NCBI RefSeq assembly: GCF_038957035.1
Contig: NZ_CP152412.1
Span: 248,001 to 312,000, forward strand
Direction: 5' to 3'
DNA from: Bradyrhizobium sp. B097
GTDB taxonomy: Bacteria > Pseudomonadota > Alphaproteobacteria > Rhizobiales > Xanthobacteraceae
DNA length: 64,000 bases
The notes under the pieces are model-generated. The model was given only the letters and a program-made list of their open reading frames with translations, was not told the DNA's origin and did no database searches. This document shows positions 1 to 7,883 of the stretch, piece after piece. The first letter of the stretch is position 1, and the number at the start of each line of letters is the position of its first letter. The position numbers and the translations under genes are program-made.

Positions 1-60
1 TGCCGGGATGACCTACCGGTATCGCAGCAGTGCAGGTGCGGCAATCCGTTCAATTCGTCA

Positions 61-81
61 TGCCCGGGCTTGTCCCGGGCA
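61..81. repeat. Short GC-rich palindrome, fragment of a dispersed intergenic repeat
   Basis: A perfect inverted repeat TGCCCGGG / CCCGGGCA with a five-base centre lies about 100 bases before the DMT transporter gene. Similar fragments are common between genes in Bradyrhizobium genomes, where they often give spurious translations. The rest of the first 183 bases shows no gene. Confidence 0.5.
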
Positions 82-183
82 TCCACGTCTTTAAAACCGG
101 ACGACCGGGCATCGGCGAGCGGAAGCGACGCCGTTCTTCGAACGGCTATGCCCGGCCCATGAAGAAGAAGCGCAAGTCCATAC

Positions 184-1098
184 ATGAGCCTGTTCGCAAA
201 ACTGTCCTCCTACGACGATCGATCGGCGCGGCTCGCCGGCATCGGGTTGATGCTGCTGTCGATCTTCATGTTCTCGTTCGGCGACGCGACGGGCAAATTC
301 CTCGTCGCCACCTATTCGGTCGGGCAATTGCTGTGGCTGCGCGCCTGCGCGGCGCTGCTGGTGCTGCTGCCGATCGTGTGGAAGCGGCGCGCGGATTTCC
401 TGCACCTGGAGCGCCCGTGGCTGCAATTGCTGCGCGTCACGCTGTCGACGCTGGAGGTCGCGGCGTTCTTCCTGGCGACCGTCTATCTGCCGCTCGCCGA
501 CGTCATCACCTACTATTTGGCCGGACCGATCTTCGTCACTGCGATGTCGGGCCTCGTGCTCGGCGAGCATATCGGCTGGCGGCGCTGGACCGCGATCCTG
601 GTCGGCTTTTGCGGGGTGCTGATCGCGCTGCGGCCATCGGCGCAGACCATCAGCTGGCCGGCGATGATCGCGCTCGGCGGCAGCCTGTCGTTTGCGGTGT
701 TGATGCTGATCACGCGCTCGCTGCGCGCGACGCCCGACATCGTGCTGGCGACCACGCAATTCGGCGGCACGTTCATCCTGGGCCTCGTGCTCTCGCCGAT
801 CGGCTGGGTGACGCCGGCCCCTAGCAGCCTCGTGCTGTTCTTCACCGCCGGCATCATCTCGGTCGCGGCGCTGCTGTGCGTGAACCGCTCGCTGAAGCTT
901 GCGCCGGCGAGCGTGGTGGTGCCGTACCAGTATTCGATGATCGTCTGGGCGGTGATCTTCGGCTTTGTGGTGTTCGGCGACGTGCCGTCCTGGGCCACGA
1001 TCATCGGCGCCGCCATCATCATTGCGGCCGGCCTCTACATCTTCGTGCGCGAGCAGCAGCTCGGACGCCCGGATTCCTCGATCAATCCGCCGGCGTAA
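184..1098 (+). CDS. DMT superfamily EamA-type inner-membrane transporter
   Basis: The 304-residue product is very hydrophobic and has the two-fold EamA architecture of drug/metabolite transporters: two repeats of about five helices each (roughly residues 15-145 and 160-290), with a short charged N-terminus before the first helix. Length and layout match the ten-helix members of this family, which export amino acids, purines or other small metabolites; the substrate cannot be read from the sequence. The ATG at 184 places MSLFAKLSSYDD before the first membrane segment. The gene stands alone, with a palindromic repeat on its 3' side separating it from a convergent acetyltransferase gene. Family assignment is firm; function beyond transport is unknown. 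Confidence 0.85.
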   Translation: MSLFAKLSSYDDRSARLAGIGLMLLSIFMFSFGDATGKFLVATYSVGQLLWLRACAALLVLLPIVWKRRADFLHLERPWLQLLRVTLSTLEVAAFFLATVYLPLADVITYYLAGPIFVTAMSGLVLGEHIGWRRWTAILVGFCGVLIALRPSAQTISWPAMIALGGSLSFAVLMLITRSLRATPDIVLATTQFGGTFILGLVLSPIGWVTPAPSSLVLFFTAGIISVAALLCVNRSLKLAPASVVVPYQYSMIVWAVIFGFVVFGDVPSWATIIGAAIIIAAGLYIFVREQQLGRPDSSINPPA

Positions 1099-1136
1099 CG
1101 GTGCAGGGTGGGCAAAGGCGCACCCGCATAACGGCT

Positions 1137-1259
1137 GTCGTCCCTGCGAAAGCAGGGACCCATAACCACCGTTGCTTGTCGTCACCTACGCTGGAGCCAC
1201 AGCTCGGCCGAGCATGACCATTTGTGGTTATGGGTCCCCGCGTTCGCGGGGACGACGAC
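1137..1259. repeat. Long palindromic intergenic repeat (type B, copy 1)
   Basis: Two arms of about 34 bases (1137-1170 and 1225-1259) are imperfect reverse complements; each also contains a small GC-rich hairpin of its own (CCCTGC...GCAGGG and CCCCGC...GCGGGG). A second copy of the same design lies at 62811-62951. The element sits between two convergent genes, where it may also end transcription. Confidence 0.75.
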
Positions 1260-1278
1260 CGTTGTTGTGGGGCGGGCC

Positions 1279-1875
1279 TCAGCTCTCCCGCCGGGTCGAG
1301 TTGTTCCAGCTCTTCAGCGAGGCCCAGACGCCGCGCGACAGCCGGAAGGCGTCGACCGGGCTCGATGAGCCCAGCGCCTCGAAGCGGTGCAGCTCGACGC
1401 CGCTCCACTGGAAGCCGCACTTCTCGAGGATGTTGCGCGACGACGGGTTGACGACGCGGGCGCCCGCGATCAGCTGGTCGAGATCGAATTCCTCGAAGAA
1501 GTAGTCGATCACCGCGCGCGCGGCCTCGGTGCCGAAACCCTGGCCCCAATGGTCGACCCCGAGCCAGTAGCCGAGCTCGGCCGCGGTCTCCTCGCGCCAG
1601 TCGACGCCGACCATGCCGATCGGTGTGTGATTGTTCTCGATCAGGAAGACGGTTTCGCGTCCGCCGGCGCCGAGCGCGCGCACGAAGTCGATGGCGTCGT
1701 CCTGGGTATAGGGGTGCGGCAGGCGGCGGGTGTTCTCCGCGATGCGGCGGTCGTTGGCGAGGCGTGCAATTGCTTTTACGTCCGCGAGCGTCGGCTTGCG
1801 CAATGTCAGCCGTTCGGTCTCGAGGACGCAAGCTCTTGCCTCGCGCAAGGTCGGCGTCGGGATGTCCTGCAACAT
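1279..1875 (-). CDS. GNAT family N-acetyltransferase (RimJ/RimL type)
   Basis: The 198-residue product opens with an ETERLTLRKPTLADV segment, the usual first strand of RimJ/RimL-like acetyltransferases, and carries the acetyl-CoA pyrophosphate loop as GQGFGTEA at residues 111-118, followed by NPSSRNILEKCGF, the typical C-terminal signature. Such enzymes transfer acetyl from acetyl-CoA to an amine, often the N-terminus of a ribosomal protein or a small molecule. It lies just downstream of rplU-rpmA on the same strand, but a terminator-like hairpin at 1955-1984 separates it, so it may have its own promoter. A ribosomal substrate would be attractive from context but is inference. Family confident, substrate unknown. 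Confidence 0.85.
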   Translation of the reverse strand: MLQDIPTPTLREARACVLETERLTLRKPTLADVKAIARLANDRRIAENTRRLPHPYTQDDAIDFVRALGAGGRETVFLIENNHTPIGMVGVDWREETAAELGYWLGVDHWGQGFGTEAARAVIDYFFEEFDLDQLIAGARVVNPSSRNILEKCGFQWSGVELHRFEALGSSSPVDAFRLSRGVWASLKSWNNSTRRES

Positions 1876-1952
1876 GTCGAGCTCCTGTGATGCGACAATC
1901 GGTACGCAACGCTTGGAACGTCACGCGCGGTCGAACCGGATCGCGCGCAACG

Positions 1953-1984
1953 AAAAGGGGAGGCCGGTCATCCCGCCTCCCCTT
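1953..1984 (-). terminator. Rho-independent terminator after rpmA
   Basis: Read on the minus strand, a ten-base-pair stem AAGGGGAGGC / GCCTCCCCTT with a ten-base loop is followed by a run of T. It lies 60 bases past the rpmA stop, so it should end the rplU-rpmA transcript before the acetyltransferase gene. Confidence 0.7.
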
Positions 1985-2044
1985 AGAGCCCTTTGCGACT
2001 CCGCCGGTTCAACAGGACCCGGCGGACTCATGTGTGTCCACCGT

Positions 2045-2314
2045 CTACTCGGCCGCCTGTGCCATCGGAATAACCGATATGAACGTGCGGCCATTGGCTT
2101 TGGCGCGGAACTCGACATGACCCTCGACCTTGGCGAAGAGAGTATGATCGGTGCCCATGCCGACATTAAGGCCAGGATGCCAGGTGGTGCCGCGCTGACG
2201 CGCGATGATGTTTCCGGGGATCACGCGCTCGCCACCGAACGCCTTGATGCCAAGGCGCTTGCCCTTGGAATCACGTCCGTTGCGCGATGAACCGCCTGCT
2301 TTTTTATGAGCCAT
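2045..2314 (-). CDS. rpmA: 50S ribosomal protein L27
   Basis: The 89-residue product is a full-length bL27: it starts [16 protein letters not shown], continues with the conserved [11 protein letters not shown] and [10 protein letters not shown] blocks, and contains the [16 protein letters not shown] region. L27 sits near the peptidyl transferase centre of the large subunit, its flexible N-terminus reaching the tRNA ends. There is no N-terminal extension of the kind cleaved in Firmicutes. The gene follows rplU by 92 bases on the same strand, the usual L21-L27 pair in bacteria. A hairpin with a T run lies just downstream. Confidence 0.98.
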   Translation of the reverse strand: MAHKKAGGSSRNGRDSKGKRLGIKAFGGERVIPGNIIARQRGTTWHPGLNVGMGTDHTLFAKVEGHVEFRAKANGRTFISVIPMAQAAE

Positions 2315-2406
2315 AGCTCGTCTCCGACTTCGCTTTGATCTCTAGATCAATTCCTTGACGGAATCATTTCACGTTTTGTCACGCTTCAAATCTGAAAGCG
2401 CGACGA

Positions 2407-2883
2407 TCACTTCTCGCTCTTGGCCGCGGCCTTCTTGGCCGGAGCCTTCTTCGCGGCCGGCGCCTTTGCGGGCGCCTTCTTCTTGGCCGCCTTCGGTGCT
2501 GCGTCCTCGCCATCATCGGCGGGCGCTGCGACCTTTTCCTTCTTCGGCCGCGGGCCGACGGTCGGCTTGGCGTTATCGGCGAGGATCTCGGTGATGCGAA
2601 GCACCGTGAGCTCGTCGCGATAGCCGCGCTTGCGGCGTGAATTCTTGCGGCGACGCTTCTTGAACGCGATCACCTTGGCGCCGCGCTTGTGCTGCAGCAC
2701 TTCGGCCGCAACGGTGGCGCCTGCCACGGTGGGTGTTCCCAGCACCGGCGTGTCACCGCCGAGCACCAGAACTTCGCCTAGCTGCACGATCGTGCCGACA
2801 TCGCCGGCGATCTTGCCAATCTCGAGTACATCATTCGGAACGACACGGTACTGCCGGCCGCCGGTTTTGATGACTGCGAACAT
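2407..2883 (-). CDS. rplU: 50S ribosomal protein L21 with Ala/Lys-rich C-terminal tail
   Basis: The first about 105 residues are a standard bL21: MFAVIKTGGRQYRV start, then the KVIAFKKRRRKNSRRKRGYR block that contacts 23S rRNA. L21 is a primary binding protein of the large subunit. Beyond residue 110 the protein carries a tail of about 45 residues made almost only of Ala, Lys, Pro and Glu (repeated KKAPAKAPAAKKAP pattern), making it 158 residues against about 103 in E. coli. Such tails occur in alphaproteobacterial L21. It is the first gene of the rplU-rpmA operon, whose promoter must lie in 2884-3138, a stretch without any other gene. Confidence 0.97.
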   Translation of the reverse strand: MFAVIKTGGRQYRVVPNDVLEIGKIAGDVGTIVQLGEVLVLGGDTPVLGTPTVAGATVAAEVLQHKRGAKVIAFKKRRRKNSRRKRGYRDELTVLRITEILADNAKPTVGPRPKKEKVAAPADDGEDAAPKAAKKKAPAKAPAAKKAPAKKAAAKSEK

Positions 2884-3138
2884 CGTTTGATTCCTTCGTG
2901 TTCGGTTCCGGCCTCGGACGGTTAGCCCGGGTCGGCTTTTTGTTCAGTCGCTATGGGTTATGTGTTTCGCGCGAAGGGAATGAATTCCCAAACTGGATCG
3001 CACAAAAACAATCGGCGCGAGAAAACTGCGCGCCGGATGGGCGGACTTATAGCTGCTGACGACGCGGAGTCAAGGTAAAGCAGGGCAAAAACCGGCCAAA
3101 AATGAAGGATTTGGCGTGTTTTTGGCCCGGATTGACGT

Positions 3139-4089
3139 TCAGGCGGCGGTCTTTGCCGCCGCCCGCGCGTGCCGACGGATGGTCTGCGGCGGCTGGCCCA
3201 GCACCCGCAAGAACGCCCGCCGCATCCGTTCCCGATCGGCAAAGCCGGTCTCACCGGCAATTTCGTCCATCGAATGGCGGCCATCGCCGATCAATTCTCT
3301 GGCAGCCTCGACCCGGAGCTGCTCGATCGCCTTGGCCGGCGACTGGCCGGTCTCGACACGGAAGGCGCGGCTGAACTGGCGCGGACTGAGCCGTGCCACC
3401 TCAGCCAATTCCTCGACCGAGAGCTCGTTGCGCAGATGCGCCTTGGCGTAGTGGAGAGCGTTCTGGACGCGGTCGGATTTCGGGTCGAGCTCGAGAAGTG
3501 CCGAGAACTGCGACTGTCCGCCAGTGCGGCGATGATAGACGACGAGCTTGCGGGCCACCGAACGGGCGACCTCGATGCCCAAATCATGCTCGATCATCGC
3601 CAGCGCCAGATCGATCGTCGCGGTCATGCCGGCCGAGGTCCAGATCGGTCCGTCGACGATGTAGATGCGGTCCTGCTCGACCTTGAGCCCGGGAAATCGG
3701 GCCTGCAATTCCGGGGCGAATTGCCAGTGCGTGGAGACGCGCCGGCCGTCCAGCAGGCCAGCTTCAGCCAGTGAGAAGGCACCGATGCAGGGCGCAGCGA
3801 TACGCTGCGACGTCGTCATGGCGCGTCGCATATAGTCGATCAACTTCGCGGATGCCGGATGAAGCTCGTGGCCGGCGCCGATGAATACCGTGTCGAAGCT
3901 GCGATCGCCAAAGGCTTCGGTTTCGACATTGAAGCCGGCGGAGGATCGCACCGGGCCACCATTCTCCGACAGCAGCGTGACCTCGTAGAAGGGGGTGCCT
4001 GCGATCAAATTGGCGACCTCGAAGGCGGTGATGGCGGTGAAGCCCATCACCTGGAACTCCGGGAAGACGACGAAGCCGATCTCCTGCAT
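3139..4089 (-). CDS. GlxA-type transcriptional regulator (DJ-1/PfpI domain plus AraC HTH)
   Basis: Residues 1-165 form a class I glutamine amidotransferase-like DJ-1/PfpI fold with a cysteine at the nucleophile-elbow position (APCIGAFSLAEAG, C101); residues about 215-305 are an AraC-type double helix-turn-helix (LSVEELAEVARLSPRQFSRAF, then the second motif near the end). This is the layout of GlxA/FtrA-like regulators, in which the first domain probably senses a small molecule and is usually not an active amidase. The gene is divergent from an SDR oxidoreductase at 4214, with 124 bases between the starts, so that gene is the likely target. The intergenic DNA contains TGTCC...TGACA half sites (about 4111-4136) that could be an operator. 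Confidence 0.88.
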   Translation of the reverse strand: MQEIGFVVFPEFQVMGFTAITAFEVANLIAGTPFYEVTLLSENGGPVRSSAGFNVETEAFGDRSFDTVFIGAGHELHPASAKLIDYMRRAMTTSQRIAAPCIGAFSLAEAGLLDGRRVSTHWQFAPELQARFPGLKVEQDRIYIVDGPIWTSAGMTATIDLALAMIEHDLGIEVARSVARKLVVYHRRTGGQSQFSALLELDPKSDRVQNALHYAKAHLRNELSVEELAEVARLSPRQFSRAFRVETGQSPAKAIEQLRVEAARELIGDGRHSMDEIAGETGFADRERMRRAFLRVLGQPPQTIRRHARAAAKTAA

Positions 4090-4213
4090 GGAACTCTCCC
4101 ACCGAGTCTATGTCCTAAAAAGGTGTATATATGACATTTGAGACATGCAAGGGGGCCTGTAAAACCTGAGCAGCGGCCAAATTCGGCCGTCCAAGGTCAA
4201 ACAGGAGACCAAC

Positions 4214-5017
4214 ATGACCAAGTCAGCCAAAGGAACGGCGCTCGTTACCGGTGCGTCGTCCGGAATCGGTGCCATCTACGCGGACCGGCTCGCACGGCGT
4301 GGCTACGATCTGATCCTCGTTGCACGTAACCGCGAGCGCCTCGATGGGCTTGCCAAGCGTCTTTCGCAGGAGACTGGCCGATCGATCGAGATCGTTGCCG
4401 CCGACCTCGCCAAGCGCGGCGATGTCGCACGGGTCGAATCCATTCTGCGCAGCAACGAAGGCATCAGCGTGCTCGTGAACAACGCCGGCGTCGGCGCCAC
4501 TGCGCCGTTGCTCGCATCCGATGTCGACAAGATGAGCGACATGATCGCGCTCAATGTCGACGCGCTGATGCGCTTGACCTATGCGGCGGTGCCGGGATTC
4601 GTCGCGCGCGGCGGCGGCACCATCATCAATATCGCCTCGGTCGTCGGCGTCCAGCCGGAACTGCTCAACGGCGTCTACGGCGGCAGCAAGGCCTTCGTGT
4701 TGGCGCTGACCCACTCGCTGCAGCACGAGCTGAAGGACAAGAACATTCGCGTCCAGGCCGTGCTGCCCGGTGCCACGGCGACCGAGTTCTGGGACATCGC
4801 CGGCACGCCGGTCGAGCATCTGCCCGGCGAGATCGTGATGAAGGCCGAGGACATGGTGAACGCTGCGCTGGCCGGCTTCGACCAGGGCGAAGTCTTCACC
4901 GTGCCGTCGCTGCCGGATGCCGCGGATTGGCAGGCCTATGAGGCGGCTCGCCAGAAGCTGATGCCGAACCTGTCGCGCAGCATGCCCGCGGCGCGTTATG
5001 GGGTGAAGGCGGCCTGA
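4214..5017 (+). CDS. Short-chain dehydrogenase/reductase
   Basis: The 267-residue product is a classical SDR. The cofactor loop TGASSGIG is at residues 12-19, the stabilising NNAG at 89-92, and the catalytic Ser, Tyr and Lys are S142, Y155 and K159 (YGGSK). An arginine after the second strand (ARNRERL) suggests preference for NADP(H). These enzymes reduce or oxidise a carbonyl/alcohol pair in the cytosol; the substrate is unknown. The ATG at 4214 follows an AGGAG ribosome site a few bases upstream. Its divergent neighbour is a GlxA-like regulator, likely its controller. Confidence 0.92.
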   Translation: MTKSAKGTALVTGASSGIGAIYADRLARRGYDLILVARNRERLDGLAKRLSQETGRSIEIVAADLAKRGDVARVESILRSNEGISVLVNNAGVGATAPLLASDVDKMSDMIALNVDALMRLTYAAVPGFVARGGGTIINIASVVGVQPELLNGVYGGSKAFVLALTHSLQHELKDKNIRVQAVLPGATATEFWDIAGTPVEHLPGEIVMKAEDMVNAALAGFDQGEVFTVPSLPDAADWQAYEAARQKLMPNLSRSMPAARYGVKAA

Positions 5018-5095
5018 GGCCTTTGCGAAGTGGCGTCCCGCGCAGGCCGAGCGCCAGAGCGCGGGACGCAACCATTTGAGTTCCCCGTCGTTAGT

Positions 5096-5142
5096 GCATG
5101 ATCCGGAAAAGTGTGAAGCGGTTTTCCGAAATGATCATGCGC
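5096..5142. repeat. Palindromic repeat type C, copy 1
   Basis: A 47-base near-perfect palindrome with GCATGATCCGGAAAAG on the left and its reverse complement pattern on the right. Close relatives occur at 39122-39170, 46673-46750 and 56578-56626. It lies between the SDR gene and the ROK-like gene and can form a strong hairpin. Confidence 0.8.
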
Positions 5143-5179
5143 AAGAAATAGTGCAGGGAATCTCAAGCGGGCAGGGCGA

Positions 5180-6337
5180 ATGGCCGAAGACACCGGACTG
5201 ACCACGGGAATCGCGCACCACGGTGCCGTGCGGCTGCCCTCCGTCGACATCGACAGCTTCAACATCGAGCTGAAGGACGACGAGGGTTTTCTCGGCGATC
5301 GCGCCTCCAAGGGCGCTTTCCGCAAGATCCTCGACCGCTGGCGCAAGCCGCTGCGCAAATCGGACGAGGATCCGTTCGGCGAGGAGCCGTCGGACCAGAT
5401 CAGCAAGAAGAAGCTCGACGAATTGCTGGTCGGCGACGACACCGAGGCCTCTGCGATCGTGCACAGCGCAATCGAGGAGTTTGCGCAGGAGCTCGCCTAT
5501 GTGACGCGGCGCTTCCTCGGCACCAAGGCCTGGGCCAAGACGGAGCGCATCGTGGTCGGCGGCGGCTTCCGCGACTCCAGGCTCGGCGAGCTCGCCATCG
5601 CGCGCACCGACATCATCCTGAAGTCGGAGGATTTCAAGGTCGACATGGTGCCGATCCGCTTTCATCCCGATGATGCCGGGCTGATCGGCACGCTGCATCT
5701 GGCGCCGTCGTGGATTTTCGAGGCCCATGACGGCGTGCTCGCCGTCGATATCGGCGGCACCAATATCCGCTGCGGCGTCGTCGAGACGCGCTGGAAGAAG
5801 GCGCCCGATCTCTCCAAGGCAACGGTCTGGAAATCCGAGCTGTGGCGCCATGCCGATGACGAGCCGACGCGCGAAGGCGCGGTGAAGCGGCTGGTGAAGA
5901 TGCTGAAGGATCTGATCGCCGCCGCCGAGAAGGAGAACCTCAAGCTCGCGCCGTTCATCGGCATCTCGTGTCCCGGCGTCATCAACGAGGACGGCTCGAT
6001 CGAGAAGGGCGCACAGAATTTGCCGGGCAATTGGGAGAGCAGCAAATTCAACCTGCCGGCGAGCCTGGTCGAGGCGATCCCGCAGATCGGCGATCATGAC
6101 ACCGCGATCGTGATGCATAATGACGGTGTGGCGCAGGGACTGGCCGAGGTGCCGTTCATGCAGGATGTCGCGCGCTGGGGCGTGCTGACGATCGGAACCG
6201 GGCTCGGCAACGCCCGCTACACCAACCGCAAGAAAGACAACGGCAAGGACGACAAGAAGGCCGAGAAAAAGGACAAGGACGACGAGGACGAAAAGAGCGA
6301 GAAAAAGGCCAAAAAAGCCAAGAAGGCCGATGCGTGA
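5180..6337 (+). CDS. ROK-like sugar kinase family protein with circularly permuted motif order
   Basis: The 385-residue product contains all main ROK/actin-fold signatures but in an unusual order. The motifs that normally end a ROK protein come first: ERIVVGGGF (GGG at 127-129) and DDAGLIG (164-170). The phosphate-loop motif DIGGTN, normally near residue 5-10, follows at 190-195, then a SCPG segment (265-268), the catalytic-base region HNDG (D316) and TIGTGLGN (338-345), after which the fold ends. Family knowledge: ROK kinases phosphorylate sugars using ATP; the Cys-rich zinc motif CxCGxxGCxE of typical members is not present. The last about 35 residues are a Lys/Asp/Glu-rich tail. Kinase activity is inference. 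The start at 5180 leaves a short, poorly conserved leader. Confidence 0.75.
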   Translation: MAEDTGLTTGIAHHGAVRLPSVDIDSFNIELKDDEGFLGDRASKGAFRKILDRWRKPLRKSDEDPFGEEPSDQISKKKLDELLVGDDTEASAIVHSAIEEFAQELAYVTRRFLGTKAWAKTERIVVGGGFRDSRLGELAIARTDIILKSEDFKVDMVPIRFHPDDAGLIGTLHLAPSWIFEAHDGVLAVDIGGTNIRCGVVETRWKKAPDLSKATVWKSELWRHADDEPTREGAVKRLVKMLKDLIAAAEKENLKLAPFIGISCPGVINEDGSIEKGAQNLPGNWESSKFNLPASLVEAIPQIGDHDTAIVMHNDGVAQGLAEVPFMQDVARWGVLTIGTGLGNARYTNRKKDNGKDDKKAEKKDKDDEDEKSEKKAKKAKKADA

Positions 6338-6547
6338 GACGACGCCTGAGCCGCTTGGGCTGGCCGATCGCTCGGTAAGGTTGATCGGTTAGGTTAAGAT
6401 CGGGATCGCGTTGCCGTTTGGGCGCCGGCCGCTACCGTGGACCGTGTCGCTCCCGCCGACCGGCGAAGCCGCACTTCCCGGCCAGCAATACTGAGAAGCG
6501 GCACGGGACCGCCAGTTTTTGTCGCGTCCTGGCGGTCCCACCACTTT

Positions 6548-7411
6548 CTACTTCCAATTGATCCGCCCGAAGAAGCCGGCGATCTCGGCGGCGGCGTGGT
6601 CGGGGTCCTCGCGATGCGGGAAATGCCCGACATCGGGGAACATCTTCAGGTCCAGATTCGAGAAGGTCTCGCCCAGCCGGTCGGTCCAGGCATAGGGAAA
6701 CAGCGGGTCGTGCTCGGCCCAGCGGATGCAGGTCGGTATGGCGATTGGCGGCAGCGCAAGCGCTTCGCCCTGCATCATCTTCACGCGCCCCGCATGCGAC
6801 GCGCGATAATGCGCAAAGCCGCCGGCGAGGTTGCCGGGCTTGAAGAAGTTGCCGGCGAATTCCTCGATCACGTCGTCGAACGCGGCCTTGCGATGCGTCC
6901 AGTTGCGCAGGAAATGGCCGATATACGTGCGGCAGGTCTCTCTGTTAGCGCCGACCAGCGCGGGCGCCATCTCCATCTGGTGGAACGACTGGTACCAGAT
7001 GTGGTTCAGCCGGTCCGGCGCGGCCATCCGCGGACCGATGCCGGGATAGACGAAATCGAAGAAGAACAGCCCGGCGATGCGCTCGGGCGCCTTGCGGGCA
7101 AGGGGCTGCATCACCGCGCCGCCGACGTCGTGGCCGACCACGCCGGCCTCCTCGATCTGAAGAGCGTCCAGCAGCGCCAGCATGTCGTCGGTATGCTGAT
7201 CGGGGCCGAATGAGCCTTGCGGCTTGTCGCTGTCGCCGAAGCCGCGCAGGTCGGGCGCGATCAGGGTGTAGCGGTCGGCGAGGCGCGCCATGACAGGCTT
7301 CCAGGTCAGCCAGAATTCCGGCCAGCCGTGCAACAGCAGCAGCGGCGGGCCGCTCCCGGTCCGCGCGACGTGGAACGCCGCGCCATTGGCTCGAATCGTC
7401 ACATGCTCCAT
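6548..7411 (-). CDS. Alpha/beta hydrolase, epoxide hydrolase / haloacid dehalogenase type
   Basis: The 287-residue product has the alpha/beta hydrolase core with the oxyanion motif HGWP (28-31) and an aspartate at the nucleophile elbow (GHDVGG, D95). Aspartate there, rather than serine, marks the epoxide hydrolase, haloalkane dehalogenase and fluoroacetate dehalogenase branch, which form an ester intermediate on Asp. The general-base histidine is in DVGHFPHRE near the C-terminus, and EHDPLFPY supplies the acidic partner. No signal peptide, so cytosolic. It stands alone between the ROK-like gene and the tRNA. Whether it opens epoxides or removes halide is not decidable by eye. Confidence 0.87.
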   Translation of the reverse strand: MEHVTIRANGAAFHVARTGSGPPLLLLHGWPEFWLTWKPVMARLADRYTLIAPDLRGFGDSDKPQGSFGPDQHTDDMLALLDALQIEEAGVVGHDVGGAVMQPLARKAPERIAGLFFFDFVYPGIGPRMAAPDRLNHIWYQSFHQMEMAPALVGANRETCRTYIGHFLRNWTHRKAAFDDVIEEFAGNFFKPGNLAGGFAHYRASHAGRVKMMQGEALALPPIAIPTCIRWAEHDPLFPYAWTDRLGETFSNLDLKMFPDVGHFPHREDPDHAAAEIAGFFGRINWK

Positions 7412-7623
7412 GGGCCGCTCCTGCTACTTTTGCTTCGCCCGCGCGCCGACCGGACCCGAACCGTCCCGCTAGGGCTTTGTTTCCGCGCGCTTTCTTGCGC
7501 CACCCCGGTGCCTCGCGGGGGCGAGGCCTTGGCGACGGAAATATTATTGCAGCGCCTTGTCTGTCCCGCCATCCTCGCCTAGAACACGCCCGACCGCGGG
7601 TGGTGCAAATCACCTGGGCCGCT

Positions 7624-7713
7624 GGAGAGGTGGCAGAGTGGTTGATTGTACCGCACTCGAAATGCGGCATAGGTGCAAGCCTATCGGGGGTTCGAATCCC
7701 CCCCTCTCCGCCA
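7624..7713 (+). tRNA. tRNA-Ser (anticodon CGA)
   Basis: A complete 90-base class II tRNA. Acceptor arms GGAGAGG (7624-7630) and CCTCTCC (7703-7709) pair fully, the anticodon stem CCGCA/TGCGG encloses a loop with anticodon CGA at 7658-7660, a long variable arm follows, and the T arm contains GGTTCGAATCC. The CCA end is encoded (7711-7713). The long variable arm and CGA anticodon identify serine. Its 3' end is duplicated at 10268-10284, which marks this gene as the insertion point of the small island downstream. Confidence 0.97.
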
Positions 7714-7717
7714 CCCT
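7701..7717 (+). repeat. attL-like copy of a 17-bp direct repeat at the tRNA-Ser 3' end
   Basis: The last bases of tRNA-Ser plus four beyond CCA (CCCCTCTCCGCCACCCT) recur exactly at 10268-10284. A second shared block GGTTCGAA lies at 7689-7696 and 10251-10258. Direct repeats at a tRNA 3' end are the usual trace of tyrosine-recombinase integration. Confidence 0.75.
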
Positions 7718-7883
7718 GCGCCTTGCCCGGTCTGAATTGCCTTTAAGACCCTGAAGGGCAAGGCTGTTTCTGGAGCTCGAAGGCCCTCATTTTTGCAGTA
7801 GGCCAAATACTCTGAAGAGTCAGGCGCAAGACCAGTCTTTTGATCTCGATGTTAATTTCCAAAGCTTTGGAGGACCTGCGAGA

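Noticed and set aside
30..1217. Several long overlapping open frames on both strands over the DMT gene
   Set aside because: They are Arg/Ala/Pro-rich shadows in GC-rich DNA and have no family resemblance.
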